Shown: positions 53,108 through 63,991 of the stretch, in pieces
Numbering within the stretch: the stretch's first letter is position 1
How the letters are laid out: each line of letters starts with the position of its first letter
Assembly: GCF_028888695.1 (NCBI RefSeq)
Contig: NZ_PNFF01000001.1
Span: 2,279,375-2,343,374, forward strand
DNA from: Bacillus methanolicus
Lineage (GTDB): Bacteria; Bacillota; Bacilli; Bacillales; Cytobacillaceae
Direction of reading: 5' to 3'
Length of the DNA: 64,000 nt
Notes under the pieces: generated by a model
What the model saw: the letters and a program-made list of their open reading frames with translations, nothing else
Database searches by the model: none
Told to the model about the DNA's origin: nothing
Position numbers and translations under genes: made by a program

Positions 53108-54040
53108 ATGCAATCACAAATGCAGTCAAGTTCTTCACCTGCAATTGAAAAACAAAACTGGAGAATTTGGTGGCAATTAACCCGCCCGCATACATTAACT
53201 GCTGGTTTTGTTCCTGTTTTACTTGGAACGGCGCTTGCGATTCAAATAACCGATATTCACTTTGGCTTGTTTTTTGCAATGCTTTTGGCAAGCCTTCTGA
53301 TCCAGGCAGCAACAAATATGTTTAATGAGTATTATGATTTTAAGAGGGGCCTGGATAACGAGCAATCCGTTGGAATTGGAGGAGCCATTGTCCGTCATGG
53401 AATCCATCCGGGCACCGTAATGGCCATTGCTTTGGGACTTTATGGAATCTCATTGCTTTTAGGCGTCTATATATGCATGAACAGCAGCTGGTGGCTTGCT
53501 GTGATCGGTCTTATTTGTATGGCTGCCGGCTATTTATATACAGGAGGCCCTTTCCCAATCGCCTATACACCGTTTGGAGAAATTGCCGCAGGATTTTTTA
53601 TGGGGTTATTGATTATTTTAATATCCTTTTATATACAAACCGGAACAATTACAGTTACAAGTGTGCTTATAGCCATCCCGATTACCATTCTCGTCGGAGC
53701 TATATTGCTAGCTAATAATATAAGAGATTTAGATGGCGATAAAGAATTTGGCCGGAAAACACTGGCCATTCTACTTGGACGGAAAAAAGCCATTTACCTG
53801 CTCGCAGGAATGTTCATTTTTTCCTACGGATGGGTTTTTGGACTAATTTTTGCCGGAAAAGCTTCAATATGGACAATTATTGTCATTTTAAGTGCCCCTA
53901 AAGCGGTCAAGGCGACTAAGGGGTTTATTGGAAAAACAGCTCCTGCCCAAATGATGCCGGCCATGAAGGCGACTGCACAAACAAATACAATCTTCGGACT
54001 TTTATTATCCATTGGCTTATTCTTAGGCTACATTCTATAA
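53108..54040 (+). CDS. menA: 1,4-Dihydroxy-2-naphthoate polyprenyltransferase
   Basis: A 310-aa UbiA-family integral membrane prenyltransferase from ATG 53108 (GGGAG site); the frame extends 12 codons into the promoter and is rejected there. About eight membrane segments; the first Asp-rich motif is NMFNEYYDFKRGLDNE and the second NNIRDLDGDKEFGRKT. It attaches the polyprenyl tail to dihydroxynaphthoate, giving demethylmenaquinone. Divergent from menFDHBE. It ends at a hairpin shared with glgP. Confidence 0.94.
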   Translation: MQSQMQSSSSPAIEKQNWRIWWQLTRPHTLTAGFVPVLLGTALAIQITDIHFGLFFAMLLASLLIQAATNMFNEYYDFKRGLDNEQSVGIGGAIVRHGIHPGTVMAIALGLYGISLLLGVYICMNSSWWLAVIGLICMAAGYLYTGGPFPIAYTPFGEIAAGFFMGLLIILISFYIQTGTITVTSVLIAIPITILVGAILLANNIRDLDGDKEFGRKTLAILLGRKKAIYLLAGMFIFSYGWVFGLIFAGKASIWTIIVILSAPKAVKATKGFIGKTAPAQMMPAMKATAQTNTIFGLLLSIGLFLGYIL

Positions 54041-54049
54041 TTTGAAACA

Positions 54050-54085
54050 ATATCAGCGGGAGTTTTTACCCCCGCTGATCTTTCA
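54050..54085. terminator. Terminator between menA and glgP
   Basis: ATCAGCGGG and CCCGCTGAT arms around a T-rich loop; convergent position, probably used from both sides. Confidence 0.75.
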
Positions 54086-54100
54086 TGCTCTTACATTGAC

Positions 54101-56512
54101 TTACGAATTTATCATTGGCTTAGTGGCATTGATTTTCCAAATATCATTTGCATATTCCTCAATCGTTCGATCGCTTGAAAAATAGCCTGAATGCGCGATG
54201 TTCATCAAACTCATCTTCAGCCATCTATCTTGATCTTCAAAGGCCTCGCCTGCTTTCTTTTGAATATCTACATACGAAGCAAAGTCCCGAAGAACAAAAT
54301 ACTGGTCATTTTCCATAATCAAAGAATCGTATATTGCTTCAAATTCACCTTCGGCATCCGGGAAAAATCCGTTCACTAAAGAATCAAGCACCTGGTGGAT
54401 TCGATAATCGTGGTGATAGTAGTCTCTTGAATTGTAACCTCCATGCTGGTAATAATGAAGAACTTCATCAGCCGTCAATCCAAAGATAAAGATGTTTTCC
54501 TCTCCCACTTTTTCCATAATCTCAATGTTTGCGCCATCCAAAGTTCCAACTGTAATCGCTCCGTTCATCATGAACTTCATGTTGCCCGTTCCTGAAGCTT
54601 CTTTGCTTGCCGTTGAAATTTGCTCGCTAATATCAGCAGCAGGAAAGATTTCTTCTGCAAGCGATACCCGATAATTCTCAAGGAAAATCACTTTTAAATG
54701 ATCCTTTACATCAGGATCGTTGTTAATTTTATCGGCGACTGAATTAATAAGCTTTATTATCTTTTTGGCATAATAATACCCCGGTGACGCTTTTGCACCG
54801 AAAATGAACGTCCTCGGGTACATACTGAAACTTGAATCTTCTTTTATCCGGTTGTATAGATGCAAAATATGAAGAATGTTCAAAAGCTGGCGTTTGTATG
54901 CATGCAGCCTTTTTACATGGACATCAAAAATCGAACTTGGATCGACAATAACACCTGTCTTCTCCTTTATTATTGCTGCCAAACTGTTTTTGTTCTCTTT
55001 TTTTATCTCAAAAAGCTTTTTCAAAAACGCCGGATCATCGCGGTACTCGATTAGTCTTTCCAATTGAGCCGGTGATTCTATCCACGATGTACCGATCGTA
55101 TCCGAAATTAGTTTTGCGAGCCCAGAATTTGACTTTAACAACCACCTTCTGTGGGAGATTCCGTTTGTTTTGTTATTAAATTTATCGGGAAAGACCTCAT
55201 AAAAAAGGTTCATTTCTCGTTTTTTAAGAATATCCGTGTGAAGTCTGGCAACACCATTTACACTGTAGCAGCCGGCAAGCGCCAAATGGGCCATTCTCAC
55301 TTCACCATGAGCAACAATAGCCATCTTTTCAATTCTTTCCCAGTCACCAGGATAAAGGTTCCAAAGTTCCTTGCAAAAACGTTCGTTTATCTCATTTACA
55401 ATCATAAAAATACGCGGGAGCAATGGCTGAAAAATACGGATTGGCCACTTTTCCAGCGCTTCTGATAATGTTGTATGGTTTGTATATGAAATTGTGTTTT
55501 TTGTTATGTTCCATGCTTCGTCCCAGCCCATTTTTTCTTCATCAAGCAAGATTCTCATTAATTCAGGAATGGCAAGAACTGGGTGTGTATCATTTATATG
55601 AATACTGACATGGTTATGAAAATCCAGCAAACTATTGTGCTTGGAAAGGTACGAGCGTATAATTGATTGAATGCTGGAAGAAACAAGAAAGTATTGCTGT
55701 TTTAAACGAAGAATTTTTCCTTCATCATGGGTATCATCAGGATACAAAAACTCAGAAATAGATTCTGTTTCCCGTTTATATTTTAAAACATCTATATTTA
55801 CCGGGTACGGCGAAGGCTGTGCACTCCACAATCTTAAAGTATTAACAGTCTTTGTCTTATAACCGACAATCGGCAAATCGTACGGAACAGCCGTAACTTT
55901 TTCTGCATTGATATGGCGGAAATGCAGGCATCCATCTTCAGAAACAGCCTCAACTTTGCCCCAAAACGGAACTTCAACCGCTAAATCGGCTCTCCGCACT
56001 TCCCAAACATTCCCATTCCGAAGCCAATGCTCGGGGAGTTCCACCTGGTATCCATCAACGATTTTTTGCTCAAATAGGCCATGTTTATAACGAATTCCAA
56101 ATCCATGTCCCGGAAGATTTAATGTTGCTAGCGAATCGAGAAAGCAAGCTGCTAATCGGCCCAGCCCGCCGTTTCCAAGCCCCGCATCAGCCTCGGCCTC
56201 TTCCACTTCAGCCAAATCGATTCCTAGCTCGTGTAATCCTTCATAAACAATATTCTCAATACCTAGGTTCATTAAATTATTCCGAAGCAAGCGCCCTAAT
56301 AAAAACTCGATTGATAAGTAATAAACTTGCTTTTCACCGGAAGCGCGGTATTGTTCATTTGTTTTAATCCAATCAGAGCTGATATATTCACGAATCATGT
56401 TGCCGAGCGTCTGAAAGTGTTCCCGTCTCGTACTGTCTTGAAAGCTTTTGCCAAACATCATCTCAAGCCTCTGTAAAAAAGCTTTTTTAAATTCTTCCTT
56501 ATTAGTAAACAT
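54101..56512 (-). CDS. glgP: Glycogen phosphorylase
   Basis: An 803-aa GT35 enzyme from ATG 56512, AAGGAG 8 nt upstream; a GTG at 56521 overlaps that site. [15 protein letters not shown] (about 640-655) contains the PLP-binding Lys; [17 protein letters not shown] and the active-site DTHP ([13 protein letters not shown]) are intact. It releases glucose-1-phosphate from glycogen. Last gene of the operon; its start overlaps the glgA end by 11 nt. Confidence 0.95.
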   Translation of the reverse strand: MFTNKEEFKKAFLQRLEMMFGKSFQDSTRREHFQTLGNMIREYISSDWIKTNEQYRASGEKQVYYLSIEFLLGRLLRNNLMNLGIENIVYEGLHELGIDLAEVEEAEADAGLGNGGLGRLAACFLDSLATLNLPGHGFGIRYKHGLFEQKIVDGYQVELPEHWLRNGNVWEVRRADLAVEVPFWGKVEAVSEDGCLHFRHINAEKVTAVPYDLPIVGYKTKTVNTLRLWSAQPSPYPVNIDVLKYKRETESISEFLYPDDTHDEGKILRLKQQYFLVSSSIQSIIRSYLSKHNSLLDFHNHVSIHINDTHPVLAIPELMRILLDEEKMGWDEAWNITKNTISYTNHTTLSEALEKWPIRIFQPLLPRIFMIVNEINERFCKELWNLYPGDWERIEKMAIVAHGEVRMAHLALAGCYSVNGVARLHTDILKKREMNLFYEVFPDKFNNKTNGISHRRWLLKSNSGLAKLISDTIGTSWIESPAQLERLIEYRDDPAFLKKLFEIKKENKNSLAAIIKEKTGVIVDPSSIFDVHVKRLHAYKRQLLNILHILHLYNRIKEDSSFSMYPRTFIFGAKASPGYYYAKKIIKLINSVADKINNDPDVKDHLKVIFLENYRVSLAEEIFPAADISEQISTASKEASGTGNMKFMMNGAITVGTLDGANIEIMEKVGEENIFIFGLTADEVLHYYQHGGYNSRDYYHHDYRIHQVLDSLVNGFFPDAEGEFEAIYDSLIMENDQYFVLRDFASYVDIQKKAGEAFEDQDRWLKMSLMNIAHSGYFSSDRTIEEYANDIWKINATKPMINS

Positions 56513-57953
56513 GGCTTTCACTCCTTGAGATCAGTTCAGCATAGAGGCTGTTATATTTGAAAGCGGATTGCGCCCAACTGTAATCTAAACCCATAGCTCG
56601 GCGGACAAGCTTCTTCCAAACGATGTCATCTTGATAAAACTGTAATGCCCTCTTGATCGTATACAGCATATCGTGTGCATTAAAATTGGTAAAAGAAAAA
56701 CCATTCCCTTCACCGTTATCTTCCCGGTAGGACATGACCGTATCATTTAATCCTCCGGTTTCCCGCACGATTGGAATCGATCCATATTTCATGGCGATCA
56801 GCTGTCCAAGACCGCACGGTTCAAATTTCGATGGCATTAAAAACAAATCAGAGCCTGCGTATATTTGTTGAGCAAGTTCTTCATTAAAACCGATGTGCAC
56901 TTTGAATTTTTCGGGATAATGATAAGCCATTTCGCGGAAAAAGTTTTCAAACTCATCCTCACCCGTTCCAAGGACGATCATCTGAAGATTTTCCGCCATC
57001 AGTTCATGAAAAACGCATTTAACGAGATCCAATCCTTTTTGCTTCGTCAGCCTAGTTATCATTGCGATAATAGGTGTATTCGCATCCTGTCTTAAGCCAA
57101 ATAAATCTTGGATACGCTTCTTATTTTCCGATTTGCCGCTTAAATCATTTTTATGATATCTGGCAAAAATGAATGAATCCTTTTCAGGATTATAATACCG
57201 CTCATCAATTCCATTTAAAATCCCTTGCAAATCTTCTTTGCGCTTTCTTAAAAGGCCGTCTAACTTTTCACCAAAGTACGGAGTTTGAATTTCCTGCATA
57301 TATGTCGGACTTACCGTAGTAATTTTATCAGAAGCAACGAGTGCACCTTTCATGAAATTTACATTTCCGTAAAACTCGAGTTGATCACTGTTAAAGTATT
57401 TTTCGCTTAAATTAAGCAAATCTCCAAGAATTTCTTTCGGAAAAATGCCCTGAAACTGCAAATTATGAATAGTAAACACCGTCTTCATTGGTACGTATTT
57501 TTTTCGACGGCAATATTCTGCCCGAAGCAGAAACGGAATCATTCCCGTATGCCAGTCGTGGCAATGCAATATATCAGGATCGAAATCTATATGCGCCAAA
57601 CTCTCGAGCACTGCCCTGTTAAAATACGCAAATCGTTCGCCATCATCGAAAAAACCATATAAACGGTCCCGGTTGAAATAATATTCGTTATCGACAAAAT
57701 AAAATGTAACACCATCTAAAATAAGTTGTTCAATCCCGCAGTACTGGTTTCTCCAGCCAACCTGCACACTGAATTCAGCAATTTTCCGCAAATAACTTTT
57801 CCACTTTTCTGAAATTGTACCATACTTCGGCAAAATGACACGGACATCGGTTCCAAGCTTTTTCAATTCCTTCGGCAAGGATCCCGCAACATCGGCAAGC
57901 CCTCCCGATTTTACAAAAGGAACACATTCGGAAACAATAAACAGGACTTTCAC
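56502..57953 (-). CDS. glgA: Glycogen synthase (ADP-glucose)
   Basis: A 483-aa GT5 enzyme. [10 protein letters not shown] (about 16-25) binds ADP-glucose, HDWHTG lies in the first domain, and the C-terminal [12 protein letters not shown](I)AMKYG with ETGGL is typical. GTG 57953 overlaps the glgD stop by four bases (GTGA). It extends alpha-1,4-glucan chains with glucose supplied by GlgC/GlgD. Confidence 0.95.
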   Translation of the reverse strand: MKVLFIVSECVPFVKSGGLADVAGSLPKELKKLGTDVRVILPKYGTISEKWKSYLRKIAEFSVQVGWRNQYCGIEQLILDGVTFYFVDNEYYFNRDRLYGFFDDGERFAYFNRAVLESLAHIDFDPDILHCHDWHTGMIPFLLRAEYCRRKKYVPMKTVFTIHNLQFQGIFPKEILGDLLNLSEKYFNSDQLEFYGNVNFMKGALVASDKITTVSPTYMQEIQTPYFGEKLDGLLRKRKEDLQGILNGIDERYYNPEKDSFIFARYHKNDLSGKSENKKRIQDLFGLRQDANTPIIAMITRLTKQKGLDLVKCVFHELMAENLQMIVLGTGEDEFENFFREMAYHYPEKFKVHIGFNEELAQQIYAGSDLFLMPSKFEPCGLGQLIAMKYGSIPIVRETGGLNDTVMSYREDNGEGNGFSFTNFNAHDMLYTIKRALQFYQDDIVWKKLVRRAMGLDYSWAQSAFKYNSLYAELISRSESHVY

Positions 57954-58978
57954 GAGTTCATCAACACCCCTTGTACAGTGCCTTTGCGAATAATATATGG
58001 TGATGAAGCATTAGCCGCCATAACAGTTCCTTCTTCCACCTTAACATCTTTGTCTAAGATAACCGAATCTAACACACAATTATCGCCAATCTGGCATTTT
58101 TGCATTACAATACTATTTTTTATGATTGAATTTTTTCCAATTTTAACACCTCTGAAAATAATACTATTTTCTACTTTGCCCTCTATTAAGCATCCGTTTG
58201 CGATCATAGAGTTCTTAACGTTTGCTCCCTTAAAATACCTTGTCGGGGGTTCATCCTTCACTTTTGTATAAATTGGCCGTTCTTTGTGAAAAAGCTGTTT
58301 CCAAATCGGAGGTTCGAGAATGCTCATACTCGCTGAATAATACTTTTCTATTGAATTAATCATGACGGCAAAACCTTTATATTCATAGTTGCAGATCTTA
58401 TAAGAATGATGTATATCCGTTACGACATCTCTCATGCATGTATATCCCGTTTTCTCATAAGATTCAATCAATTCGATGAGCAGTGATGTCTTAACTAAGT
58501 ACATTTCAAGCGACTTTCCTTCATGGAAAATCTCCGTAATATCACATCCGCTTTTGATATGCCACTCTAAGACAGGACGAAAATCCATATTAAATACTGT
58601 AAAGCAGTTTGCAATCAGCGCATATTCCTGCCTGCTGCGGTAAAAATAATCAATGTTCGCCGCAAAATGATAAAAAGACCCGATTCCGTTTCTTAATCCA
58701 TCCAAAGTCGGAGAAGGGAAAAAGAACAATCCGTCTCTCTTTCGATTTAAATCCCAGTTCTTCCCTGATCCCAAATGGTCCATTAACGACCTATACTGAA
58801 ATTTAGGAAAAATCGCGACACTTTCAATTTCAGAATTCACCATGTTCGACAAGACAAAGTCGATAAGGCGGTAACGGCCGGCAATTGGAACCGCTGCAAG
58901 CGACCGATGGACAATCAATTCTTCTAATTGATCATAGTAAGTTGTTGCATCAATAACACCGAGTAGTCTTTTTTTCAA
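57950..58978 (-). CDS. glgD: Glucose-1-phosphate adenylyltransferase regulatory subunit GlgD
   Basis: A 342-aa homologue of GlgC with a nucleotidyltransferase-like N-terminus and a left-handed beta-helix C-terminus ([20 protein letters not shown]). It lacks the catalytic GGxGxRL signature; the N-terminus instead reads [14 protein letters not shown], as in the non-catalytic GlgD of Firmicutes that forms heterotetramers with GlgC. The start is TTG 58978 with GGGAGGG 9 nt upstream. Confidence 0.94.
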   Translation of the reverse strand: MKKRLLGVIDATTYYDQLEELIVHRSLAAVPIAGRYRLIDFVLSNMVNSEIESVAIFPKFQYRSLMDHLGSGKNWDLNRKRDGLFFFPSPTLDGLRNGIGSFYHFAANIDYFYRSRQEYALIANCFTVFNMDFRPVLEWHIKSGCDITEIFHEGKSLEMYLVKTSLLIELIESYEKTGYTCMRDVVTDIHHSYKICNYEYKGFAVMINSIEKYYSASMSILEPPIWKQLFHKERPIYTKVKDEPPTRYFKGANVKNSMIANGCLIEGKVENSIIFRGVKIGKNSIIKNSIVMQKCQIGDNCVLDSVILDKDVKVEEGTVMAANASSPYIIRKGTVQGVLMNS

Positions 58979-59007
58979 ATGGAAGTCCCTCCCGATTATG
59001 ATTTAAT

Positions 59008-60153
59008 TTACGAATAAATTCCATTTAAGAGTTCATCTGTTACGAGAACTATTTCATCGCTTCTATCATTCGGGCGAATAACCATTCCATCCGGCACTCG
59101 AACATTTGAAGGTACGATCGCTTTTTCAATAAAGGTATTTTTACCAATAACCGCATCTGGCATGACAACAGATTCCCGAATGATGGCTCCTTTTTCAACT
59201 GTTACACCCTGGAATACAACTGACCTTTCAACTTCTCCTTCGATGGTGCAGCCTTCGTTTATAAGTGATTCAGTTACTTCTGCTTCGGGAGAAATATATT
59301 GCGGCGGTTGATTCGGATTAATCGAATAGATGCACCATGAATAATCGAACAAATTAAGTTCGCATTCTTCATCGAGCAAGTCCATGTTGGCTTCCCAAAG
59401 GCTCTTTACTGTACCGACATCCTTCCAATAGCCCTTAAACGGATAAGCGTACAGCTTCTTTTTTTCTTCAAGCAATAAAGGGATCACATCTTTACCGAAA
59501 TCGTGCGTAGACTCCGGATTGCGGTTATCCATTTCCAAATATTCTTTTAAAATATTCCAATTAAAAATGTAAATTCCCATCGATGCTAAATTATTTTTTG
59601 GCATTTGCGGTTTTTCTTCGAACTCTATGATTCTCATATCTTCACTAGTATTCATTATGCCAAATCGGCTGGCTTCGTCCCAGGGAACCTCGATAACTGA
59701 AATCGATACGTCTGCCCCTTTTTCGATATGATATTCAAGCATTAATTCGTAATTCATTTTATAAATGTGATCGCCAGAAAGAATCAGAACGTATTCAGGT
59801 TCATATTGAGTTAAATAATTCAAATTTTGATAAATAGCGCTTGCAGTTCCTGTGTACCACTTCACCTCCGATGATTCACTGTAAGGGGGCAATATTGTAA
59901 CCCCCCCGTTTCTTCTGTCCAAGTCCCATGCGCTTCCAATCCCAATATAGGAATTTAAAACAAGAGGCTGATATTGAGTTAGTACACCCACAGTATCAAT
60001 TCCGGAATTTGTACAATTACTGAGTGTAAAATCAATGATCCTGTATTTGCCCCCAAACGGAACAGCGGGTTTTGCAAGGTTTTTTGTCAGTGCACTAAGC
60101 CTGCTCCCTTTCCCTCCTGCCAATAGCATGGCGACGCACTTCTTTTTTACCAT
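59008..60153 (-). CDS. glgC: Glucose-1-phosphate adenylyltransferase GlgC
   Basis: A 381-aa enzyme from ATG 60153 (AAGGGGAG site). [27 protein letters not shown] contains the catalytic GGxGxRL and the Lys that contacts substrate; GDHIYKM holds the metal-binding Asp, and a beta-helix follows. It makes ADP-glucose from glucose-1-phosphate and ATP, the committed step of glycogen synthesis. Its first 59 bases overlap the end of glgB. Confidence 0.95.
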   Translation of the reverse strand: MVKKKCVAMLLAGGKGSRLSALTKNLAKPAVPFGGKYRIIDFTLSNCTNSGIDTVGVLTQYQPLVLNSYIGIGSAWDLDRRNGGVTILPPYSESSEVKWYTGTASAIYQNLNYLTQYEPEYVLILSGDHIYKMNYELMLEYHIEKGADVSISVIEVPWDEASRFGIMNTSEDMRIIEFEEKPQMPKNNLASMGIYIFNWNILKEYLEMDNRNPESTHDFGKDVIPLLLEEKKKLYAYPFKGYWKDVGTVKSLWEANMDLLDEECELNLFDYSWCIYSINPNQPPQYISPEAEVTESLINEGCTIEGEVERSVVFQGVTVEKGAIIRESVVMPDAVIGKNTFIEKAIVPSNVRVPDGMVIRPNDRSDEIVLVTDELLNGIYS

Positions 60154-62041
60154 TTTGATTTCTCCCCTTTCGTTGTTTAACTGGGCGCAATATTGAAATC
60201 CCAAATGGCGGGATCGTCATTTCCAATGAATATGGCTTACCATGAAACTCTTCCTTCACAGCATTTAACACCTTTTTGTTCACACAGCCTGAACCGCCAA
60301 AGGTATCCATGTCACTATTAAGTATTTCCTTGTATTTTCCTTCCTTTGGTACACCTATTTTGTAATTATGGTAGGTTTGATACGTAAAATTACACACAAT
60401 CACGAGGAACTCTTCTGAATTTTTTCCCCTTCGGATAAACGAAAATATTGATTGCTGATAATTGTTTACATCGACCCACTCAAACCCTTCGCTCATATGA
60501 TCAAGTTGATAAAGGGGCTTAGAGCGGTTATAAATATGAAAAAGCTCTTTCACATAAGTATTCATCTTCTTATGCATCTCATAGTCTAGCAGATTCCAAT
60601 CTAACTGTTCCTTGTCTTTCCATTCGGAAAACTGGCCGAGTTCTGTACCCATAAACAAAAGCTTTTTTCCCGGGTGGCAAGCCATGTACCCTAACAACAA
60701 ACGGAGCTGCGCAAATTTCTGCCAGTAATCCCCCGGCATTTTATCCAGCAAAGATTTTTTTCCGTGGACAACTTCATCATGGGAAAACGGCAAAATAAAG
60801 TTTTCTGAAAAAGCATAAAGAAGCGAAAAGGTTACTTTATTGTGTTTAGAAGACCTAGAATCAGAAGGAGTCTCCATGTATTCCAATATGTCATTCATCC
60901 AGCCCATATTCCATTTGTAGTTAAATCCAAGGCCGCCGTAATGAACAGGAGCAGTCACCTGCGGCCAATCTGTAGAATCCTCTGCAATCATAAGAATGGT
61001 TGGATCGTGTTGAAAAATCACTTTATTTAATTTTTTTAGAAAGTCGATGCCATAAGGATTGGCATGTTTTCCTTCTGAATTCGGCCAATAGATGATATTG
61101 GCCACAGCATCAACCCGAAAACCGTCAATATGAAAATAATCCATCCAAAACAAAGCATTCGAAATAAGAAAACTTTGAACTTCCGTCTTCCCGAGATCAA
61201 AATTTGCAGTACCCCAGACCGGATTTTCACGGTCATGAATATTTTGATATTCATACAGATGTGTTCCATCAAACCGATAAAGTCCATGGCTGTCTTTGCA
61301 AAAATGGCCGGGCACCCAATCAAGTATGACCCCAATGTCATTCTGGTGGCATTGATCAACGAAATACATGAAATCATGGGGAGTTCCATATCTGCTTGTT
61401 ACCGAGAAATACCCAGTTCCTTGGTAACCCCATGAGTCGTCGAGTGGGTGCTCCACAAGAGGGAGCAATTCTATATGCGAATATCCATGTTCCCGTACAT
61501 AAGGAATCAATTCATCAGCCAATTCTCGATATGTAAGAAAACTTCCATCGTGTTTCTTTTTCCACGATCCTGCGTGCACCTCATAAATCATGACTGGCTC
61601 TGAATAGACCGGTTTTTTCATTTTCTTTAATTTCCATGCATGATCGTTCCAGGTAAATCCTTCAAGGGAATATACAATCGATGCAGTGTTTGGACGAAGT
61701 TCCGAATAAAAAGCAAACGGATCAGACTTTAAGAGCCGTTCTCCCTGTTTCGTAAACACTTCATACTTATAAAGACAACCTTCCAAGTTTTCCTCCACCA
61801 AGAGCATCCAGATCCCATCATTATTTACTCTATGAAAGGTATACCCTTCTCCATTCCAATTATTAAAATCACCGACTAATCTGATAATTTCAGCATTTGG
61901 AGCCCAGACACAAAACCTTGTCCAAATCTTTTCGTTCACTTTAACAAGGTGTGCCCCAAACAAACGATAACTTTCAAACAATGTACCCTCGTGATATAAA
62001 TGGATTTGATAATCTGTAGGAAAAAACGTATCTAATTTCAT
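60095..62041 (-). CDS. glgB: 1,4-alpha-glucan branching enzyme
   Basis: A 648-aa GH13 enzyme with an N-terminal CBM48 ([20 protein letters not shown]) and catalytic (beta/alpha)8 domain. GFRVDAVA contains the nucleophile Asp, EDST the acid/base Glu, and SHDEVVHG the third Asp. It introduces alpha-1,6 branches into glycogen. GGAG precedes ATG 62041. It is first gene of glgBCDAP. The C-terminal tail beyond [11 protein letters not shown] is basic and runs 59 nt into glgC. B. subtilis glg is transcribed by sigma-E; I could not assign such a promoter here. Confidence 0.95.
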   Translation of the reverse strand: MKLDTFFPTDYQIHLYHEGTLFESYRLFGAHLVKVNEKIWTRFCVWAPNAEIIRLVGDFNNWNGEGYTFHRVNNDGIWMLLVEENLEGCLYKYEVFTKQGERLLKSDPFAFYSELRPNTASIVYSLEGFTWNDHAWKLKKMKKPVYSEPVMIYEVHAGSWKKKHDGSFLTYRELADELIPYVREHGYSHIELLPLVEHPLDDSWGYQGTGYFSVTSRYGTPHDFMYFVDQCHQNDIGVILDWVPGHFCKDSHGLYRFDGTHLYEYQNIHDRENPVWGTANFDLGKTEVQSFLISNALFWMDYFHIDGFRVDAVANIIYWPNSEGKHANPYGIDFLKKLNKVIFQHDPTILMIAEDSTDWPQVTAPVHYGGLGFNYKWNMGWMNDILEYMETPSDSRSSKHNKVTFSLLYAFSENFILPFSHDEVVHGKKSLLDKMPGDYWQKFAQLRLLLGYMACHPGKKLLFMGTELGQFSEWKDKEQLDWNLLDYEMHKKMNTYVKELFHIYNRSKPLYQLDHMSEGFEWVDVNNYQQSIFSFIRRGKNSEEFLVIVCNFTYQTYHNYKIGVPKEGKYKEILNSDMDTFGGSGCVNKKVLNAVKEEFHGKPYSLEMTIPPFGISILRPVKQRKGRNQNGKKEVRRHAIGRREREQA

Positions 62042-62130
62042 CTATGTCTCCATCCTATCCTAATTTCACCTACTTTCCTGTTATATTCGATTTATGAAAA
62101 AAAATTCCTTGTAAAACATTTTTAAATTTT

Positions 62131-62160
62131 TTGACAATAACTTCATTGTTTTGTTAAAAT
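62131..62160 (+). promoter_or_regulatory. Promoter of the 64-aa gene
   Basis: TTGACA (62131-62136) and TAAAAT (62155-62160) with an 18-bp spacer. It leaves a leader of about 100 nt. Confidence 0.65.
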
Positions 62161-62268
62161 TCGTCACATCAAATCCAATATCGCTATGTTTCGGCATATT
62201 TTTTTACGCATCGAGACAAAATAAGTTAATAAAATAACACGTAAACTGAAAGGAGAATAATAATTTTT

Positions 62269-62463
62269 ATGACAAACGAGGAAGATAAAAAATTAATGCA
62301 AGAACACCCAGAAGAAATCAAACCTTATTTCGAAGCACCAGACAGAAAAATATTAGCGATAGGGGATCAATTTCGCGGTCCTTATACAGGAATTACTTCA
62401 GAATTTGACTTGGACAACCCGAACAGATCATTGCCTAAAAAAGATGATCGGCTGATTGATTAA
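62269..62463 (+). CDS. Small acidic hypothetical protein, 64 aa
   Basis: ATG 62269 with AAAGGAG at a long 13 nt. Charged, Pro-rich protein without hydrophobic core: MTNEEDKKLMQEHPEEIKPY, then GDQFRGPYTGITSEFDLDNP. A clear promoter and a strong terminator frame it as a one-gene unit. Family not recognised. Confidence 0.7.
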   Translation: MTNEEDKKLMQEHPEEIKPYFEAPDRKILAIGDQFRGPYTGITSEFDLDNPNRSLPKKDDRLID

Positions 62464-62488
62464 TAACAAAAATAAGCTATAAAATAAG

Positions 62489-62522
62489 AAAAGCTGTTGA
62501 CACATAGTCAACAGCTTTTTTA
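62489..62522 (+). terminator. Terminator after the 64-aa gene; lies past tRNA-Glu on the other strand
   Basis: AAAAGCTGTTGAC and GTCAACAGCTTTT form a 13-bp stem with a 5-nt loop; T-runs on both strands, so it probably also ends the tRNA operon transcript. Confidence 0.92.
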
Positions 62523-62525
62523 ATA

Positions 62526-62597
62526 TGACCCGTACGGGATTCGAACCCGTGTTACCGCCGTGAAAGGGCGGTGTCTTAACCACTTGACCAACGGGCC
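62526..62597 (-). tRNA. tRNA-Glu (UUC)
   Basis: 72-nt cloverleaf; anticodon TTC in CCTTTCACGG; GGTTCGAATCC T-arm. CCA not encoded. Last tRNA of the operon. Confidence 0.97.
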
Positions 62598-62601
62598 TTA
62601 A

Positions 62602-62692
62602 TGGCGGAGAAGGAGGGATTTGAACCCTCGCGCCGGTTACCCGACCTACACCCTTAGCAGGGGCGCCTCTTCAGCCACTTGAGTACTTCTCC
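62602..62692 (-). tRNA. tRNA-Ser (GCU)
   Basis: Class II tRNA with long variable arm; anticodon GCT in CCTGCTAAGG; CCA encoded. Confidence 0.97.
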
Positions 62693-62695
62693 ATA

Positions 62696-62770
62696 TGGCT
62701 CCGCAGGTAGGATTCGAACCTACGACCGTTCGGTTAACAGCCGAATGCTCTACCACTGAGCTACTGCGGA
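62696..62770 (-). tRNA. tRNA-Asn (GUU)
   Basis: Cloverleaf with anticodon GTT in GGCTGTTAACC; CCA encoded. Confidence 0.97.
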
Positions 62771-62771
62771 A

Positions 62772-62848
<77 letters not shown>

Positions 62849-62857
62849 ATTTTGTGT

Positions 62858-62931
62858 TGGAGCGGGTGATGGGAATCGAACCCACGACAACAGCTTGGAA
62901 GGCTGTGGTTTTACCACTAAACTACACCCGC
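62858..62931 (-). tRNA. tRNA-Gly (UCC)
   Basis: Anticodon TCC in GCCTTCCAAGC; GCGGGTG acceptor stem; CCA encoded. Confidence 0.97.
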
Positions 62932-62947
62932 GTATTTATTTTTTTGA

Positions 62948-63024
62948 TGGGGCGACTAGTGGGAATCGAACCCACGAATGTCGGAGCCACAATCCGATGC
63001 GTTAACCACTTCGCCATAGCCGCC
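62948..63024 (-). tRNA. tRNA-His (GUG)
   Basis: Anticodon GTG in GATTGTGGCTC; an extra 5' G (G-1) faces C73, the His identity element; CCA encoded. Confidence 0.97.
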
Positions 63025-63059
63025 ATCATTAAAAAGTACAAGCAGTTAACGGCTAAAAA

Positions 63060-63135
63060 TGGTGGCTCGGGACGGAATCGAACCGCCGACACAAGGATTT
63101 TCAGTCCTTTGCTCTACCGACTGAGCTACCGAGCC
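63060..63135 (-). tRNA. tRNA-Phe (GAA)
   Basis: Anticodon GAA in GACTGAAAATCC; CCA encoded. Pieces of this gene recur at 63172-63265. Confidence 0.97.
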
Positions 63136-63171
63136 ATTCTTATTTTTGTTCACTTAACATCTAGTTTCACA

Positions 63172-63265
63172 CAGTCCTTTGCTCAAAGGATCTTCCGATC
63201 TTTCTCGCAGATTGCCGCCGAAACTGATCAATGATGTGTGCAATCTGCTCTACCGACTGAGCTAC
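63172..63265 (-). pseudogene. Interrupted fragment of tRNA-Phe
   Basis: 63172-63184 is identical to 63102-63114 and 63247-63265 to 63111-63129 of tRNA-Phe, so together they give part of the D-arm and anticodon stem. They are split by about 62 bp, and GCTC is present on both sides. The insert has CAGATTGC/GCAATCTG inverted arms (63208-63215, 63240-63247). No T-arm or acceptor is present. Confidence 0.75.
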
Positions 63266-63301
63266 AAATCAATACTTATTGTTGCTTGTTGCCTATTTAG
63301 G

Positions 63302-63377
63302 TGGCGGTCCCGACGGGAATCGAACCCGCGATCTCCTGCGTGACAGGCAGGCATGTTAACCGCTACACTACGGGACC
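63302..63377 (-). tRNA. tRNA-Asp (GUC)
   Basis: Anticodon GTC in GCCTGTCACGC; CCA encoded. Confidence 0.97.
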
Positions 63378-63380
63378 AAA

Positions 63381-63600
<220 letters not shown>

Positions 63601-63634
63601 AATATTATATTTATAATAAAATTATTAAGTGATA

Positions 63635-63727
63635 TGGCGGAGGAAGAGGGATTCGAACCCCCGCGGGCTTTGACACCCCTGTCGGTTTTCAAGACCGATC
63701 CCTTCAGCCAGACTTGGGTATTCCTCC
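63635..63727 (-). tRNA. tRNA-Ser (UGA)
   Basis: Class II tRNA with long variable arm; anticodon TGA in GTCTTGAAAACC; CCA encoded. Confidence 0.97.
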
Positions 63728-63737
63728 GTATTATAAA

Positions 63738-63814
63738 TGGTGGACCTTGTAGGACTCGAACCTACGACCGGACGGTTATGAGCCGTCTGCTCTAACCAGC
63801 TGAGCTAAAGGTCC
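63738..63814 (-). tRNA. tRNA-Ile2 (CAU, lysidine-modified)
   Basis: Anticodon CAT in GGCTCATAACC. The body (GGACCTTTAGCTCAG) and its place in trnB order fit the tRNA-Ile whose CAU is converted to lysidine-AU by TilS, not elongator Met. Confidence 0.8.
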
Positions 63815-63820
63815 TCTATT

Positions 63821-63897
63821 TGGTAGCGGCGGAGGGAATCGAACCCACGACCTCACGGGTATGAACCGTACGCTCTAGCCAGCTGAGCTACGCCGCC
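63821..63897 (-). tRNA. tRNA-Met (CAU), elongator
   Basis: Anticodon CAT in GGTTCATACCC; body GGCGGCGTAGCTCAG resembles Bacillus elongator Met; CCA encoded. Confidence 0.88.
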
Positions 63898-63915
63898 AAA
63901 AACATATCTTTTTTA

Positions 63916-63991
63916 TGGTGGAGCCTAGCGGGATCGAACCGCTGACCTCCTGCGTGCAAAGCAGGCGCTCTCCCAGCTGAGCTAAGGCCCC
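63916..63991 (-). tRNA. tRNA-Ala (UGC)
   Basis: Anticodon TGC in GCTTTGCACGC; GGGGCCT acceptor; CCA encoded. The cluster probably continues beyond the window. Confidence 0.96.

Noticed and set aside
62854..63234. 126-aa and neighbouring frames in the tRNA cluster
   Set aside because: They are translations across tRNA genes.
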